Assembly: GCA_016717005.1 (NCBI GenBank)
Contig: JADJUF010000049.1
Span: forward strand, 1 to 64,000
Direction: 5' to 3'
Source of the DNA: Myxococcales bacterium
Lineage (GTDB): Bacteria; Myxococcota_A; Polyangia; Haliangiales; Haliangiaceae
DNA: 64,000 nt
Shown: positions 29,519-38,690 of the stretch, piece by piece
Layout of the letters: each line of letters opens with the position of its first letter
Numbering within the stretch: position 1 is the stretch's first letter
Made by a program: the position numbers and the translations under genes
Notes under the pieces: generated by a model
Told to the model about the DNA's origin: nothing
Database searches by the model: none
Seen by the model: the letters and a program-made list of their open reading frames with translations, nothing else

Positions 29519-30724
29519 ATGTCGAACCTTCGTCGTGTCCTGATGGTGCTGTTGGTGGCGATGGTGGCGGTCCCGACCGCCGCCTCGGCCCAGCCGCGCG
29601 GTCGTCGCCGCCCGCCCGCCGTGAGCGCGCCGAACCGGCCGCCGCCGCCGGCGCAGCGCGAGCAGCGTGGCCAGCCGCGCCGCGGCCAGATCTGGATCGC
29701 GGGCCACTGGGCCTGGGAGCGCGGCGACTGGGCCTGGGTCGGCGGGCGCTGGGAGCCCGACCGCCCAGGCAAGCGACCGCAGCCGGCGCGCTGGGAGCAG
29801 CGCGGCAACCAGTGGTCCTGGGTCGCCGAGACCTGGCTCGACGTGGCGCCGCCGGCGCCGCAGGTCGACAACCGCGGGAATGGCCCGGCGGGACACGTGT
29901 GGGTCGAGGGCCGCTGGGACTGGAAGGACGGCAACTGGTCGTGGATGGCCGGTCAGTGGCAGCCGGCGCGCGCGGGCAAGCGCTGGCAGCAGGGCCAGTG
30001 GAAGCAAGGCACCGATCGCTGGGAGTGGCAGGCCGACGCGTGGGTCGATCTGCCGCTGCACCCGACCTCGGCGCCGCCGCCGCCGCAGGTCGAGAGCCCG
30101 GGTCGGGCCCGCCGCGGCCAGGTCTGGACCGCCGGCCACTGGGACTGGCGCGACGGCGCCTGGGCCTGGACCGCGGGGCAGTGGACCGCCGATCAGCCGG
30201 GCAAGCGCTGGCAGCCGGGGCAGTGGCGGCAGGGCGCCGATCACTGGGAGTGGACCGGCGACGCGTGGATCGATCCGAGCGGGCCGCCCTCGGTGGCGCC
30301 GCCGGAGACGCGGGTCGAGAACGCCGGCCGGCCGCGCCGCGGCTCGGTCTGGGTCGCGGGCCGCTGGGAGTGGAAGAAGGGCAAGTGGACCTGGACCCGC
30401 GGGCGCTGGGAGAAGGCGCGCAAGGGCAAGCGCTGGCAGCAAGGCCAGTGGGAGCAGCGCGGCGATCAGTGGCAGTACGCGGGCGAGGCCTGGGTCGACG
30501 TGCCCGAGTTCCCGAGCGCGGCGCCGCCGGCGCCGCCGATCGAGCAGCCGCAGCCGCCGCGGCGCGGGTACGTGTGGATCGCGGGCAACTACGCCTGGGT
30601 CGACGGCGCGTACGCGTGGACCCCGGGCCACTGGGAGCGCGCCAAGGCGCAGAAGGTCTGGGTCGCGGGGCAGTGGACGCTGCAGGGCGACCACTACGTG
30701 TGGACCGCGGGCCACTGGCAGTAG
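29519..30724 (+). CDS. YXWGXW-repeat secreted protein
   Basis: 401 aa with a Sec signal peptide (VLMVLLVAMVAVPTAASAQ, cleavage after ASA) and then about five long repeats of the type GHWAWERGDWAWVGGRWEP, GRWDWKDGNWSWMAGQW and GHWDWRDGAWAWTAGQW, each with a linker that includes WxPGQWxQGxDxWEW. These match the YXWGXW repeat family of bacterial surface proteins with no proven activity. AGGAG lies 9 nt before the ATG. The 135-bp upstream gap has no other gene. It probably acts outside the inner membrane. Confidence 0.85.
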   Translation: MSNLRRVLMVLLVAMVAVPTAASAQPRGRRRPPAVSAPNRPPPPAQREQRGQPRRGQIWIAGHWAWERGDWAWVGGRWEPDRPGKRPQPARWEQRGNQWSWVAETWLDVAPPAPQVDNRGNGPAGHVWVEGRWDWKDGNWSWMAGQWQPARAGKRWQQGQWKQGTDRWEWQADAWVDLPLHPTSAPPPPQVESPGRARRGQVWTAGHWDWRDGAWAWTAGQWTADQPGKRWQPGQWRQGADHWEWTGDAWIDPSGPPSVAPPETRVENAGRPRRGSVWVAGRWEWKKGKWTWTRGRWEKARKGKRWQQGQWEQRGDQWQYAGEAWVDVPEFPSAAPPAPPIEQPQPPRRGYVWIAGNYAWVDGAYAWTPGHWERAKAQKVWVAGQWTLQGDHYVWTAGHWQ

Positions 30725-30802
30725 CGCGCGCGGCTACTCGCCGGTGAGCTCGCGGCGCCGGGCCTCGTAGGCCTCGTGTCGTCGGTCGATCATGCGCCGC
30801 CC

Positions 30803-31510
30803 CTACGACGCGCCGGCGCGCCGCGTGATGGCGACCCGGCGCCGTGACAGCGCGCCGCCGGGCGCCAGGTTCGCCAGCATCACCGCCGCCGCGTCGGCGT
30901 ACGGCACCGTCATCGCCGGCAGCGCCGCCAGGAACGCCGGCACCCGCAGCGCGCGCGGCGGCCGCGCCGGGGTGATCGGCAGGCGATCGGCCGCGACGTG
31001 GATCGCGTCGGCGCCGAGCGCCGGGCCCTCGAGCATCGGGCCCGGACACAGGAGCCGCCAGTCGAGCGACGACGCCTCGAGCCGACGCCAGTTGGCCTCG
31101 TGGGGCCAGAACCCGCGCTTGACCAGCGGCAGATCGTTGCCGCGGACGCCGGTCGCGCCGAGATCGAGCACGCTGGCGCCAGCCAGGAACCAGGCCACCG
31201 GGCGTCGGGCTGGGGCGACGCCCTCGAGGCTGGCCACGACGTGCGCGACCAGCGCCACGAACCCCGCGCCGGCGGTGACCTGCCCCGCGGTGTTGATCAC
31301 CGCGTCGTGCTCGGCCAGCGCGGCGGTCAGCGCGCCGGGCGTCAACGCGGCGATGTCGGCGGCGTGCACGCGCACGCGATCGCGCCACCCGACCGGCAGC
31401 TTCGCGGGCGTGCGCACCATCACCGTGACGTCGTGACCGAGCGCCACCGCCTGGGCGGCGACGTGCTTGCCGAGCGCGCCGGCGGCCCCGAGCACGATGA
31501 TCCGCGCCAT
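30803..31510 (-). CDS. NAD(P)-binding Rossmann-fold reductase (SDR-like, NmrA/YwnB type)
   Basis: 235 aa beginning ARIIVLGAAGALGKHVAAQA, the GxxGxxG nucleotide-binding motif of atypical short-chain reductases. It continues HDAVINTAGQVTAG and FLAGASVLDLGATG, close to the NAD(P)H-binding YwnB/BVR-B group. No YxxxK active site is evident, so it may be a redox sensor or an epimerase-like enzyme. TACGCT is 8 nt before ATG 31510. It converges with the YXWGXW gene. Confidence 0.8.
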   Translation of the reverse strand: MARIIVLGAAGALGKHVAAQAVALGHDVTVMVRTPAKLPVGWRDRVRVHAADIAALTPGALTAALAEHDAVINTAGQVTAGAGFVALVAHVVASLEGVAPARRPVAWFLAGASVLDLGATGVRGNDLPLVKRGFWPHEANWRRLEASSLDWRLLCPGPMLEGPALGADAIHVAADRLPITPARPPRALRVPAFLAALPAMTVPYADAAAVMLANLAPGGALSRRRVAITRRAGAS

Positions 31511-31633
31511 CGGGCGTGAGCGTACCAGCTGGATCGAGCGGCCAAGGCTCGTCAGGCGCGGGCGGAGCTGGCTGCGCCCCGTCAGCGCCGGCTGACTTGT
31601 GACCCGCGCGGCGGCCCGCGAAGATGCGCGGAC

Positions 31634-32059
31634 ATGACCGCCGATGACCTGATCGCACGCCTCGGCCTGACGCCGCACCCCGAGGGCGGCTACTACCGCG
31701 AGACCTGGCGCGACCACGGCCCCGACGGCGGCCGCGGCCACGGCACCGCGATCTACTTCCTCTTGCGCGCCGACGACCGGCACCGCTGGCACAAGGTCGA
31801 CGCGGTCGAGATCTGGCACCACTACGCCGGCGCGCCGCTGACCCTGGCGATGTCCGACGGCGCGGCGCCGGTGACGACCGTCGAGCTGGGTGACGACCTC
31901 GCCGCGGGTCAGCGCCCGCAGGCGATCGTGCCGGCCGGGTGGTGGCAGCAGGCCCGCCCTCAGGGCGCGTGGTCGCTGGTCGGCTGCACGGTGGCGCCGG
32001 CGTTCGTGTTCGAGACGTTCGAGCTGGCGCCGCCGGACTGGACCCCGCCGGGCGGATGA
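31634..32059 (+). CDS. DUF985-type cupin
   Basis: 141 aa. HPEGGYYRETW near the start, GTAIYFLLRADDRHRWHKVD, EIWHHYAGAPLTLAMSDG and IVPAGWWQQARPQGAWSLVG are the conserved blocks of the DUF985 cupin family (YML079-like), usually metal-independent barrels of unknown substrate. The His-rich strand could bind a metal or sugar. It is divergent from the reductase at 31510 and converges with the MscS gene. Confidence 0.88.
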   Translation: MTADDLIARLGLTPHPEGGYYRETWRDHGPDGGRGHGTAIYFLLRADDRHRWHKVDAVEIWHHYAGAPLTLAMSDGAAPVTTVELGDDLAAGQRPQAIVPAGWWQQARPQGAWSLVGCTVAPAFVFETFELAPPDWTPPGG

Positions 32060-32068
32060 GCGCGCCGA

Positions 32069-32986
32069 TCAGCGCGGGGGCGGCGGCGTGCGGCGATCGT
32101 CGAGCTGGACCGTGACCGGCGGCGCGCCGACGAGCTCGAAGGTCGCGGACGCCAGCGCGACCGCGCCGCCGGTGGCGTCGATCTCGTCGAGGATGCGCGT
32201 GAACAAGCGATCCTTGGTGATCCGGCGGGCCTTGTAGTCGACGGCGTACCGGACCGTGAACTCGATCCAGTTGTCGTTCGCCACGATCGTCACCATCGGC
32301 TCGAGCTTCGCGTCCTCGATCCGGTACCGGCGCACCAGCTCGGCCCAGGACACCTTGGCGGTCGCGGCGTAGGCCCCGACCACCTCGGCCGCGACCCGCT
32401 CGAGGATGGCGCGGGCGGCCCGGTGGTCGCTGCCGTACTTGATCGGCACGGTGAGCTCGTCCCACAGGAACGGGAACTCGCCGCTGTAGTTGAAGACCGG
32501 CTCCTTGAACACGAAGCTGTTGGCGACCCGGACGATCCGGCCGCTGTAGAGGTCGCCCTTGACCCAGCCGCCGCACTCCATGACCGTGGTCCGCAGGATG
32601 CCGATGTCGATCACGTCGCCGAGGATCCCGCCGAGCTGGATCCGATCGCCGGGGCCGTAGAACCGCCCGAACGACAGCGCCAGCCACCCGGCCACGCTGG
32701 CGATGACCTCCTGCAGCGCGAACCCGATGCCGACGCTGAGCGCGCCCAGCACGACCGTCACGCGACCGAAGTCGCCGCTGAGGATCGACAGCCCGGCGAT
32801 CGCGACCGCGAGGTAGCCGAGCGCGCCGATCAGCTTGCGCACGCGGTAGCGCGTGTCCTTGTCGTCGATCGCCCGCGCCGCCCCCGCCCGCAAGAGCCGC
32901 GTCACCACGACCACCACGACGACGGCGACCAGCAGCGCGCCGCCCTGGCGGGCGTAGGCGTTGGAGGTGAGCTCGTCGAGGGTCAT
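32069..32986 (-). CDS. Small mechanosensitive channel (MscS family)
   Basis: 305 aa. Two or three membrane helices come first: GALLVAVVVVVVVTRLLRAG near residues 15-35, LIGALGYLAVAIAGLSILSG and VTVVLGALSVGIGFALQEVI. The last is the pore-lining TM3, followed by GRFYGPGDRIQLGGILGDVI, the beta-domain motif of MscS. The C-terminal domain ends in an acidic/basic tail. It opens in response to membrane tension to release solutes. TACACT lies 11 nt before the ATG. Confidence 0.92.
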   Translation of the reverse strand: MTLDELTSNAYARQGGALLVAVVVVVVVTRLLRAGAARAIDDKDTRYRVRKLIGALGYLAVAIAGLSILSGDFGRVTVVLGALSVGIGFALQEVIASVAGWLALSFGRFYGPGDRIQLGGILGDVIDIGILRTTVMECGGWVKGDLYSGRIVRVANSFVFKEPVFNYSGEFPFLWDELTVPIKYGSDHRAARAILERVAAEVVGAYAATAKVSWAELVRRYRIEDAKLEPMVTIVANDNWIEFTVRYAVDYKARRITKDRLFTRILDEIDATGGAVALASATFELVGAPPVTVQLDDRRTPPPPR

Positions 32987-33028
32987 CGGCCGTCGCCAGT
33001 GTACGCCATCGCCACGCGGCGGTCGGCC

Positions 33029-34585
33029 CTACCCCTTCACCGTCGCCAGCGGCCACAGCCGCGCCACGCGCCGCGCGACGCCGGCGCGCGCGACGGTGTC
33101 GACCACCGGCGTCACGTCCTTGTAGGCCCAGGGGCCCTCCTCCTTCAGGCGATCGTCGTGGCGGGCCATGACGTCGCGCCGGCGCCGCACGATCGGATCG
33201 TCGACGTCGACCGGCGTGATCACCCGCAGGCCGGCCCGCGCCGCGTCCCAGACCGCCGGCTCGACGTGGCGGGCGGCGCCGCGGGCGACCGACCGACCGG
33301 CGCCGTGACACGCGCTGCACAGCGTCGCGATCGCGCCGTCGCCCGCGAGCAACCAGCTGGCCGCGCCCATCGAGCCCGGGATGATCACCGGGTGCCCGGT
33401 CCACCCGAACGGCCCGGCCCCACCGTCGGGGCCGGGCGCCGGACACGCGCCCTTGCGGTGCAGGTGCAGATCGTCGTCGCCGGGCCAGATCAGGTTGTGG
33501 GGCGCGTCGTAGATCAGCCGCACGTCGACCGCGCGGCCCAGCACCCGGGCCAGCACCTGCGCCGCCAGCCGCACCAGCACCAGGCGGTTCACGAACGCGA
33601 AGTTGGCGGCGTTGGCCAGCGCGTCGAGGTAGCGCGCCGCCAGCGTCGCGTGCGGCCCGGCGGTCGGCAGCGGGTAGAAGCCGTGGGCCGGGTGCGGCAC
33701 GCCGGCCGGGTAGATCGCGCGCGCCTGATCGGCGAACCAGCCGCCGACCAGGTGGCCGAGCCCGACCGAGCCCGAGTGGGCCATGATCGCGACCTGGCCG
33801 CGGCCGACGCCCCAGGCGTGCGCGATCCGACCGTCGCTGAGCTCGTCGACGACCTGCAGCTCGACGAAGTGGTTGCCGCCGCCGATCGAGCCGATCTGCG
33901 CGTCGCGGCCGTGGATCCCGCCCGACGAGCGGACCCAGTCGCCGAAGGTGTGCAGGTCGCGCGCGGGCAGGCCGCCGCCCAGGTGCGCGCGCGCCAGGTC
34001 GGCCGCGAGCCCGGCGGCGGTGAGCCCGCGCCAGACGCCGTGGTCGGCGTTGTCGGCGAAGGTGTCGACCAGGCCGGCGACGCCGCGGCGCAGGATCGCC
34101 TCGCGCTGCGCCGGCGACAGCGGCACGTCGCGCCCGCCCTCGAAGTACGCGTGGCGCAGCGGCCGCGCCAGCGCGTCGAGGTGCGGCGCCAGCTCGTCGG
34201 CGGTGACGTCGGTGACGGCGAGGCGCATGCCGCAGCACACGTCGTTGCCGACCGCCTGGGGCACGACGAAGCCGCGGCACGCCGCGACGGTGCCGACCGG
34301 GATGCCGCTGCCCTTGTGCAGATCGGGCGTGAGCACGACCTGCTCGAGGCGCCCGGGCTGGTCGCCCCAGTACGGCGCGATCGCGCCGCGCCGCTGGCGC
34401 TGCCACAGGTCGTCGAGGGTGCCGGCCAGGCGGGCGAAGTCGACGGCGGCGACGATGGCGTCGTCCTCGACCGGCACGTCGGCGCCGGCCAGGAGCGTCA
34501 TCGGGACGCCGTCAGGGTGATCGATGGTGACGTGCGCGTCGTCGGTCCGACGGACGCGGTCGCGGACACGGAAGCTGCTGGACAT
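33029..34585 (-). CDS. rtcB: RtcB-family RNA ligase
   Basis: 518 aa from ATG 34585 (a GGAG ribosome site lies 10 nt upstream; the longer frame before it has no codon bias). RtcB signatures are in order: VLTPDLHKGSGIPVGT, AVGNDVCCGMRLAVTD (metal-binding Cys), IGSIGGGNHFVELQ, IMAHSGSVGLGHLV, PGSMGAASWLLAG and CHGAGRSVARGAARH. These residues bind Mn and carry the guanylated His. RtcB joins RNA 2',3'-cyclic phosphate or 3'-phosphate ends to 5'-OH ends. No RtcA or RtcR is beside it. The sequence is longer than canonical RtcB by roughly 100 residues, mostly N-terminal and in the linker after the ANFAFVNR region. Confidence 0.9.
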   Translation of the reverse strand: MSSSFRVRDRVRRTDDAHVTIDHPDGVPMTLLAGADVPVEDDAIVAAVDFARLAGTLDDLWQRQRRGAIAPYWGDQPGRLEQVVLTPDLHKGSGIPVGTVAACRGFVVPQAVGNDVCCGMRLAVTDVTADELAPHLDALARPLRHAYFEGGRDVPLSPAQREAILRRGVAGLVDTFADNADHGVWRGLTAAGLAADLARAHLGGGLPARDLHTFGDWVRSSGGIHGRDAQIGSIGGGNHFVELQVVDELSDGRIAHAWGVGRGQVAIMAHSGSVGLGHLVGGWFADQARAIYPAGVPHPAHGFYPLPTAGPHATLAARYLDALANAANFAFVNRLVLVRLAAQVLARVLGRAVDVRLIYDAPHNLIWPGDDDLHLHRKGACPAPGPDGGAGPFGWTGHPVIIPGSMGAASWLLAGDGAIATLCSACHGAGRSVARGAARHVEPAVWDAARAGLRVITPVDVDDPIVRRRRDVMARHDDRLKEEGPWAYKDVTPVVDTVARAGVARRVARLWPLATVKG

Positions 34586-34785
34586 GACGGGCTGACTCCG
34601 GCGCGGCGCAGGCCGCGCGGACGGGCGCGTCCTCGAGCGAGCGCGCACGGACGCGCCACGGCTCGAGGACCGAGGGAAGGAACGACGCGCCAGCAGCGAC
34701 CGTGCGTCGTCCGGCCACACTACGGATCTGGCGCGCGAGGTCAAGCTCGAACTTCGCCGCCGGGGCCGCGCTACGCTGCCGCGCG

Positions 34786-35292
34786 ATGCTCTGGATCCAG
34801 CAGGTCGACGTCATCTACACCAAGCGCGCGCGGGGCGCGCCGGCGGCGACGATGCGCAACCGGCTACCGCGCGCGTTCGCGATGGCGGCGCCGGCGGCGG
34901 CCTACGCCTTCGCGCACGTCCGTCAGCTCGAGCGCGGCGACCTCGAGGGCGTGCCGGTCGCCTTCGCGGTCGAGCGGGTCAGCGCGCGCACCGCCGCGGC
35001 CGCGCCTGAGGTCGAGGGCGACGTCGGGATCGCCCTCACCGCCGAGCGCGCGACGCTCGCGCTCCGCTGGAGCCCGGCCGTCGGCCAGCCGCCGCGGGCC
35101 GCGCGCACCGGCATCGCGCTCGAGCCCGGCCAGGTCGCGCGGCTGATCATCAACGGGCGGGTCTCGACCCACGACGAGCCGTACTACCTCGAGCGCACCA
35201 TCAACGTGGCGCTGGGCGCCGCGCTGGCCCCGGACGTCTTCGTCGCGGCGCCGCCGACCACGATCGTCGATCTGCGCGCCGACCTGTTCTGA
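34786..35292 (+). CDS. Hypothetical protein, 168 aa
   Basis: ATG 34786 stands 8 nt after TACGCT. The protein is soluble, with alternating strands (LEGVPVAFAVERVSARTAAA, VGIALTAERATLALRWSPAV, RAARTGIALEPGQVARLIIN) and an acidic end. There is no signal peptide and no recognised motif. It is divergent from rtcB with 200 bp between them. Confidence 0.6.
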   Translation: MLWIQQVDVIYTKRARGAPAATMRNRLPRAFAMAAPAAAYAFAHVRQLERGDLEGVPVAFAVERVSARTAAAAPEVEGDVGIALTAERATLALRWSPAVGQPPRAARTGIALEPGQVARLIINGRVSTHDEPYYLERTINVALGAALAPDVFVAAPPTTIVDLRADLF

Positions 35293-35316
35293 TCACCGCT
35301 CGCGGTCACGCGCCCG

Positions 35317-35961
35317 TCATCGGTCGTCGTGCTCGGGCAACGGTCCGAACAGCTGCGCGCTCCACCGTTGCACCGGGTGCGCGGGCCGCCCGGTGATCAT
35401 CGTGCGCCCGTCGGGGTAGGCCGCGGTCTCGGCCAGCGCCGCGGGCACGGCGACGCAGCGCCCGTCCCGGGCCAGCGCTGCGGCGGCGTCGATCGTGTCG
35501 GCGCGGTGGACGTCCTCGCGGCAGCCGTCGCAGTGCCGGACGCCAGCGCTGGCCGTGGGCGCGAGCTGCTCCCACGACCGCGGGCACGCGTACGCGAACC
35601 GGACCCCGGGGTGGCGCGCGCGCGCCTCGCCGCAGTTGAGCAGGTGTTGCGGCTCGCGGACCAGCGCCCACCACCCCGGGTCGACCTGGGGCACGAGCGC
35701 GGTCAGACGCGCGCGCGCGGCCGGTGCGTCGGCCGCCGTCGGCTCGGCCGAGAGGCGCGCCGTCAGCGCGACCACCTCGCCGCGGACGTCGCCGCGCGCC
35801 GTCAGGAAGTCCGCGTAGGCAACCCGCTCGGCGGCGGTGACCACGCGGCCGCTGAAGAACGGCCGCGCCACCGGACCCTCGTCGGGATCGTGCATGATCT
35901 CGAGCAGGCGGTAGCCGAAGTGCTGGTCGTCACCGATGAGCTCGACGGGCGTGGACGTCAT
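35317..35961 (-). CDS. TIGR02996-type protein with Cys-rich C-terminus
   Basis: 214 aa. AYADFLTARGDVRGEVVALT matches the YADxLxxRGDxRGE core of TIGR02996 domains common in Myxococcota and Planctomycetes. The C-terminal 110 residues (CPRSWEQLAPTASAGVRHCD, then GCREDVHRADT and GRCVAVPAAL) carry a CPxxWxxL...C..C pattern found with it. TACCGT is 9 nt before ATG 35961. Function unknown. Confidence 0.75.
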   Translation of the reverse strand: MTSTPVELIGDDQHFGYRLLEIMHDPDEGPVARPFFSGRVVTAAERVAYADFLTARGDVRGEVVALTARLSAEPTAADAPAARARLTALVPQVDPGWWALVREPQHLLNCGEARARHPGVRFAYACPRSWEQLAPTASAGVRHCDGCREDVHRADTIDAAAALARDGRCVAVPAALAETAAYPDGRTMITGRPAHPVQRWSAQLFGPLPEHDDR

Positions 35962-36031
35962 GGCGCGACCACGGTAGCGCGAGCGCGGCGCGGATGCCCG
36001 CCGGCGCGCAGGATCGTGCGACGCTCGCCCG

Positions 36032-36589
36032 ATGCTCACGGCCGAGATCGACCGCCTGCGCGGGCTGCTCGACGAGGATCTCGAGGGGTTCGTCGCCCGG
36101 GTCGTGGCCAGCCCGTGGTTCCGCGACGTGCTCCGCGGCGTGTTGCCGCAGCTCCAGGCCCGCCCCGACGCGGTCGCGGCGCTGCGCGCGCGCCTGCCCG
36201 ACTACCGTCAGCGCGAGCTGACGACCTGGCTCAGGCGCACGCTCCTCCCGCTGCCCACCCCGCGCGGCGTCGCCGACTTCTGCGCGCTCGCCACCGCCCG
36301 AGCGCGGCGCCTCGACCCCGCGTTCCCGCTGCTCGATCCGACCGCGCTGGTGGTGACCTACCGCGGCTACTGCGCCGTGCGCGAGGAGCTCGATCGCCGG
36401 ATCGACGGCCGCGGCTGGACCGCCGCGATCGAGGACCGCGACGTCGGCCCGGCCGAGGTCATCCACGAGGTCGAGTGGCGCGCGACCGCCCACGCGCCGA
36501 CCTGGTCGCTGACCGTCGAGCTCGCCGAGGTGTCGTCGATGCCGTGGGCCTGGGAGGAGCTGGTCGCCGTCACACCCGCCGGCGCATGA
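36032..36589 (+). CDS. Hypothetical protein, 185 aa
   Basis: The N-terminal half is helical (LTAEIDRLRGLLDEDLEGFV, RQRELTTWLRRTLLPLP). The C-terminal half has strands including VIHEVEWRATAHAPTWSLTV. There is no signal or membrane segment. GACGCT, one base from the usual TACGCT box, is 6 nt before the ATG. The last 20 bp overlap the converging NCS1 transporter gene. The family is not recognised. Confidence 0.6.
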   Translation: MLTAEIDRLRGLLDEDLEGFVARVVASPWFRDVLRGVLPQLQARPDAVAALRARLPDYRQRELTTWLRRTLLPLPTPRGVADFCALATARARRLDPAFPLLDPTALVVTYRGYCAVREELDRRIDGRGWTAAIEDRDVGPAEVIHEVEWRATAHAPTWSLTVELAEVSSMPWAWEELVAVTPAGA

Positions 36590-37985
36590 GCCCGTAGTAG
36601 ACCGCGGCGGCGACGCCCGACGACACGAACCAGGCCCAGGTGTAGAGGTGGTTGAACAGCGCTGGCACCGTCGCCGGCGCCGCGCCGCTGGCCGCGACCA
36701 GGAACCCGGGCAGGCACGGCAAGACGCCCAGGCCGAACGCCGCCATCGCCCGCCAGTTGACGCCGCCGCTGTACTCGTAGCGCCCGCCGCGGCGGTACAG
36801 GTCGTCGACCTCGAGGACGGTCCGGCGCAGCGCGAAGTAGTCGACGATCATGATCGCGCCGATCGGCCCGAGCAGCACGCCGTAGCCCACCAGCCACACG
36901 AAGATATAGTTGCCGGCCGACTTCAGGATCAGCCACGGGCAGATCACCATGCCGATGACCGCGGTGATGAGCCCGCCGGCGCGGTAGCTGATCTTCGACG
37001 GCGCCAGGTTGGCGAAGTCGTTGGCCGGCGACACGACGTTGGCGGCGATGTTGGTCGACAAGGTCGCGATCGCGAGGCCCAGCATCGACAGCCCGACGAT
37101 CAGCGGGCTGCCGAACTTGGTCACGAGCTGATCGGGGTAGGCGATGGCCTCGCCGAACACCAGCACCGTGGCCGCGGTGGTCGCGACGCCGATGAACGCG
37201 AACAGGGTCATCGAGGTCGGCATCGCCAGCGCCTGGCCCAGGACCTGATCGCGCTGGCTCCGCGCGTAGCGCGAGAAGTCGGGGATGTTGAGCGCGAGCG
37301 TGGCCCAGAACGACACGCCCGAGGTCAGCGCCACCGCGAACGTCTCCGACAGCGGCTTGGTCGCCGGCTGCGACATGATCGTGCCGAGCCCGCCGCCGCG
37401 GACGATGGCCCAGCCGAGCAGGCCGGCGCCGCACAGGAGCAGGAACGGCGCCGCCAGGGTCTCGAGCCACTTGATCGACTCCATCCCGCGCCAGATGAAG
37501 AACACGTTGATCAACCAGAACACGACGAACCAGCACAGCGGCGCCACGTCGGCGCCGAGGAAGGTCACGTCGGGCAGCGACACCGACGGCGCGAGCGCCG
37601 AGGCGGTCGCCCACAGCCCGAGCCCGCCGAACCAGCACTGGATGCCGAACCAGCCGCAGGCGACCAGCGCCCGCAGCATCGCGGGCAGCTGGGCGCCGCG
37701 CACGCCGAACGACGCGCGCACGACCACCGGGAACGGGATGCCGTAGCGGGTGCCGGGGTGGCCGTTGGCCATGAGCGGCACCAGCACGATCAGGTTGGCC
37801 AGGGCGATCACCATGACCGCCTGCCACGCGCTCATGCCGCTGCCGACCCGCTCCGACGCCAGGGTGTAGGTCGGCACGCAGATGGCCATGCCGACCCACA
37901 AGGCCGCGATGTGGCCGGTGCGCCAGGTCCGCCTCTCGAGCGGGACCGGCGCCAGGTCTTCGTTGTAGAGCGCGGGGTCGTGCAT
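36570..37985 (-). CDS. NCS1-family nucleobase:cation symporter
   Basis: 471 aa with about twelve hydrophobic segments. LWVGMAICVPTYTLASERVG near residue 30, GTRYGIPFPVVVRASFGVRG near residue 75, LATLSTNIAANVVSPANDFA and LGPIGAIMIVDYFALRR are NCS1 landmarks (Mhp1/FurD/CodB superfamily). It imports purines, pyrimidines, hydantoins or allantoin with Na+ or H+; the specific substrate cannot be told. TATGAT, a near-consensus -10, lies 8 nt before the ATG. No catabolic genes are adjacent. Confidence 0.92.
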   Translation of the reverse strand: MHDPALYNEDLAPVPLERRTWRTGHIAALWVGMAICVPTYTLASERVGSGMSAWQAVMVIALANLIVLVPLMANGHPGTRYGIPFPVVVRASFGVRGAQLPAMLRALVACGWFGIQCWFGGLGLWATASALAPSVSLPDVTFLGADVAPLCWFVVFWLINVFFIWRGMESIKWLETLAAPFLLLCGAGLLGWAIVRGGGLGTIMSQPATKPLSETFAVALTSGVSFWATLALNIPDFSRYARSQRDQVLGQALAMPTSMTLFAFIGVATTAATVLVFGEAIAYPDQLVTKFGSPLIVGLSMLGLAIATLSTNIAANVVSPANDFANLAPSKISYRAGGLITAVIGMVICPWLILKSAGNYIFVWLVGYGVLLGPIGAIMIVDYFALRRTVLEVDDLYRRGGRYEYSGGVNWRAMAAFGLGVLPCLPGFLVAASGAAPATVPALFNHLYTWAWFVSSGVAAAVYYGLMRRRV

Positions 37986-37993
37986 CGCGGGCG

Positions 37994-37999
37994 ATCATA
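37994..37999 (-). promoter_or_regulatory. -10 box TATGAT of the NCS1 gene
   Basis: The best single -10 hexamer in the window. It is 8 nt from the ATG, so transcription should start at or next to the start codon. Confidence 0.55.
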
Positions 38000-38050
38000 G
38001 ACCGCCCCGGCGCGGTCAGGTCGAGCGCGGCCGGCGCCGACCGCGCCCGA

Positions 38051-38548
38051 TCACTGGACCGACTCGGGCCACTCCATCTGGCGATCGAGCGCCCACAGGT
38101 CGGCGTCCTCGAACTTCATCCCGTCGGCGGCGAGCACGCGCAGCGAGCTGGCGATGACCTCGGCCTTGGCCGCGGTCGCGGGGATCTCGAGGTGATCGAG
38201 CTCGAAGCTGCACCAGCTCCTGGGCTTGCACGCGTACTTCTTGCCCGACATCGACCAGAAGTCGAAGTCCTTCTCGAACGGGGTGCCGACCTTGACCTTG
38301 ACCCGCTGCCCGTCCTTGTCGGCGTAGCGCATCAGGATGCCGTAGCCGGCGACGGTCTTGTCGGAGAAGTTGTAGGCCTTGACGTCGAGCGCGCCGCGCT
38401 CGCCCGGCGTCACCTTGGTGACCTGGAACGTGAGCGGGGCGCCGGTGGCGGGCTTGGGCGGAGGCGCGCCGCCGCCGCCGCTGCCGCCGGAGCAGGCGAC
38501 GGCGGGGACGGTCAGGGCGAGGACGAATGAGGCGAGGAGGCGAGACAT
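38051..38548 (-). CDS. Lipoprotein with small beta domain
   Basis: 165 aa with signal MSRLLASFVLALTVPAVACS and lipobox Cys, a Gly/Pro linker, then strands LTFQVTKVTPGERGALDVKA and GYGILMRYADKDGQ, and two Cys in KKYACKPRSWCSFELD. The pattern resembles DUF-type lipoproteins with an immunoglobulin-like domain. AAAGGA lies 9 nt before the ATG, so this gene uses a normal leader. Function unknown. Confidence 0.7.
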   Translation of the reverse strand: MSRLLASFVLALTVPAVACSGGSGGGGAPPPKPATGAPLTFQVTKVTPGERGALDVKAYNFSDKTVAGYGILMRYADKDGQRVKVKVGTPFEKDFDFWSMSGKKYACKPRSWCSFELDHLEIPATAAKAEVIASSLRVLAADGMKFEDADLWALDRQMEWPESVQ

Positions 38549-38648
38549 CGGGCGAGTCCTTTCGTGGATGGCGACCGTATATCCACGGCGCGTGCCAGGC
38601 GCGGGCGCGAGTGGGTCCAGGTAGTTGCGCTGACCGGCGCGCGGCGCC

Positions 38649-38686
38649 CTGCCATCGATGGCAGCGGCGCTGCCGGATCCGGCAGC
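38649..38686. terminator. Two adjoining palindromes, likely terminator region
   Basis: CTGCCATCGATGGCAG (38649-38664) and GCTGCCGGATCCGGCAGC (38669-38686) are perfect palindromes 4 bp apart that share CTGCC/GGCAG arms. They sit just after the stop of the sigma-54 activator. Neither has a T-tract, so a regulatory role is also possible. Confidence 0.45.
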
Positions 38687-38690
38687 AGCG

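Noticed and set aside
29481..34406. A 1641-codon open frame on the minus strand
   Set aside because: It is antisense to YXWGXW and DUF985 genes and out of frame with rtcB and mscS. Its composition is Arg/Pro/Ala-rich, as expected of a shadow frame in GC-rich DNA.
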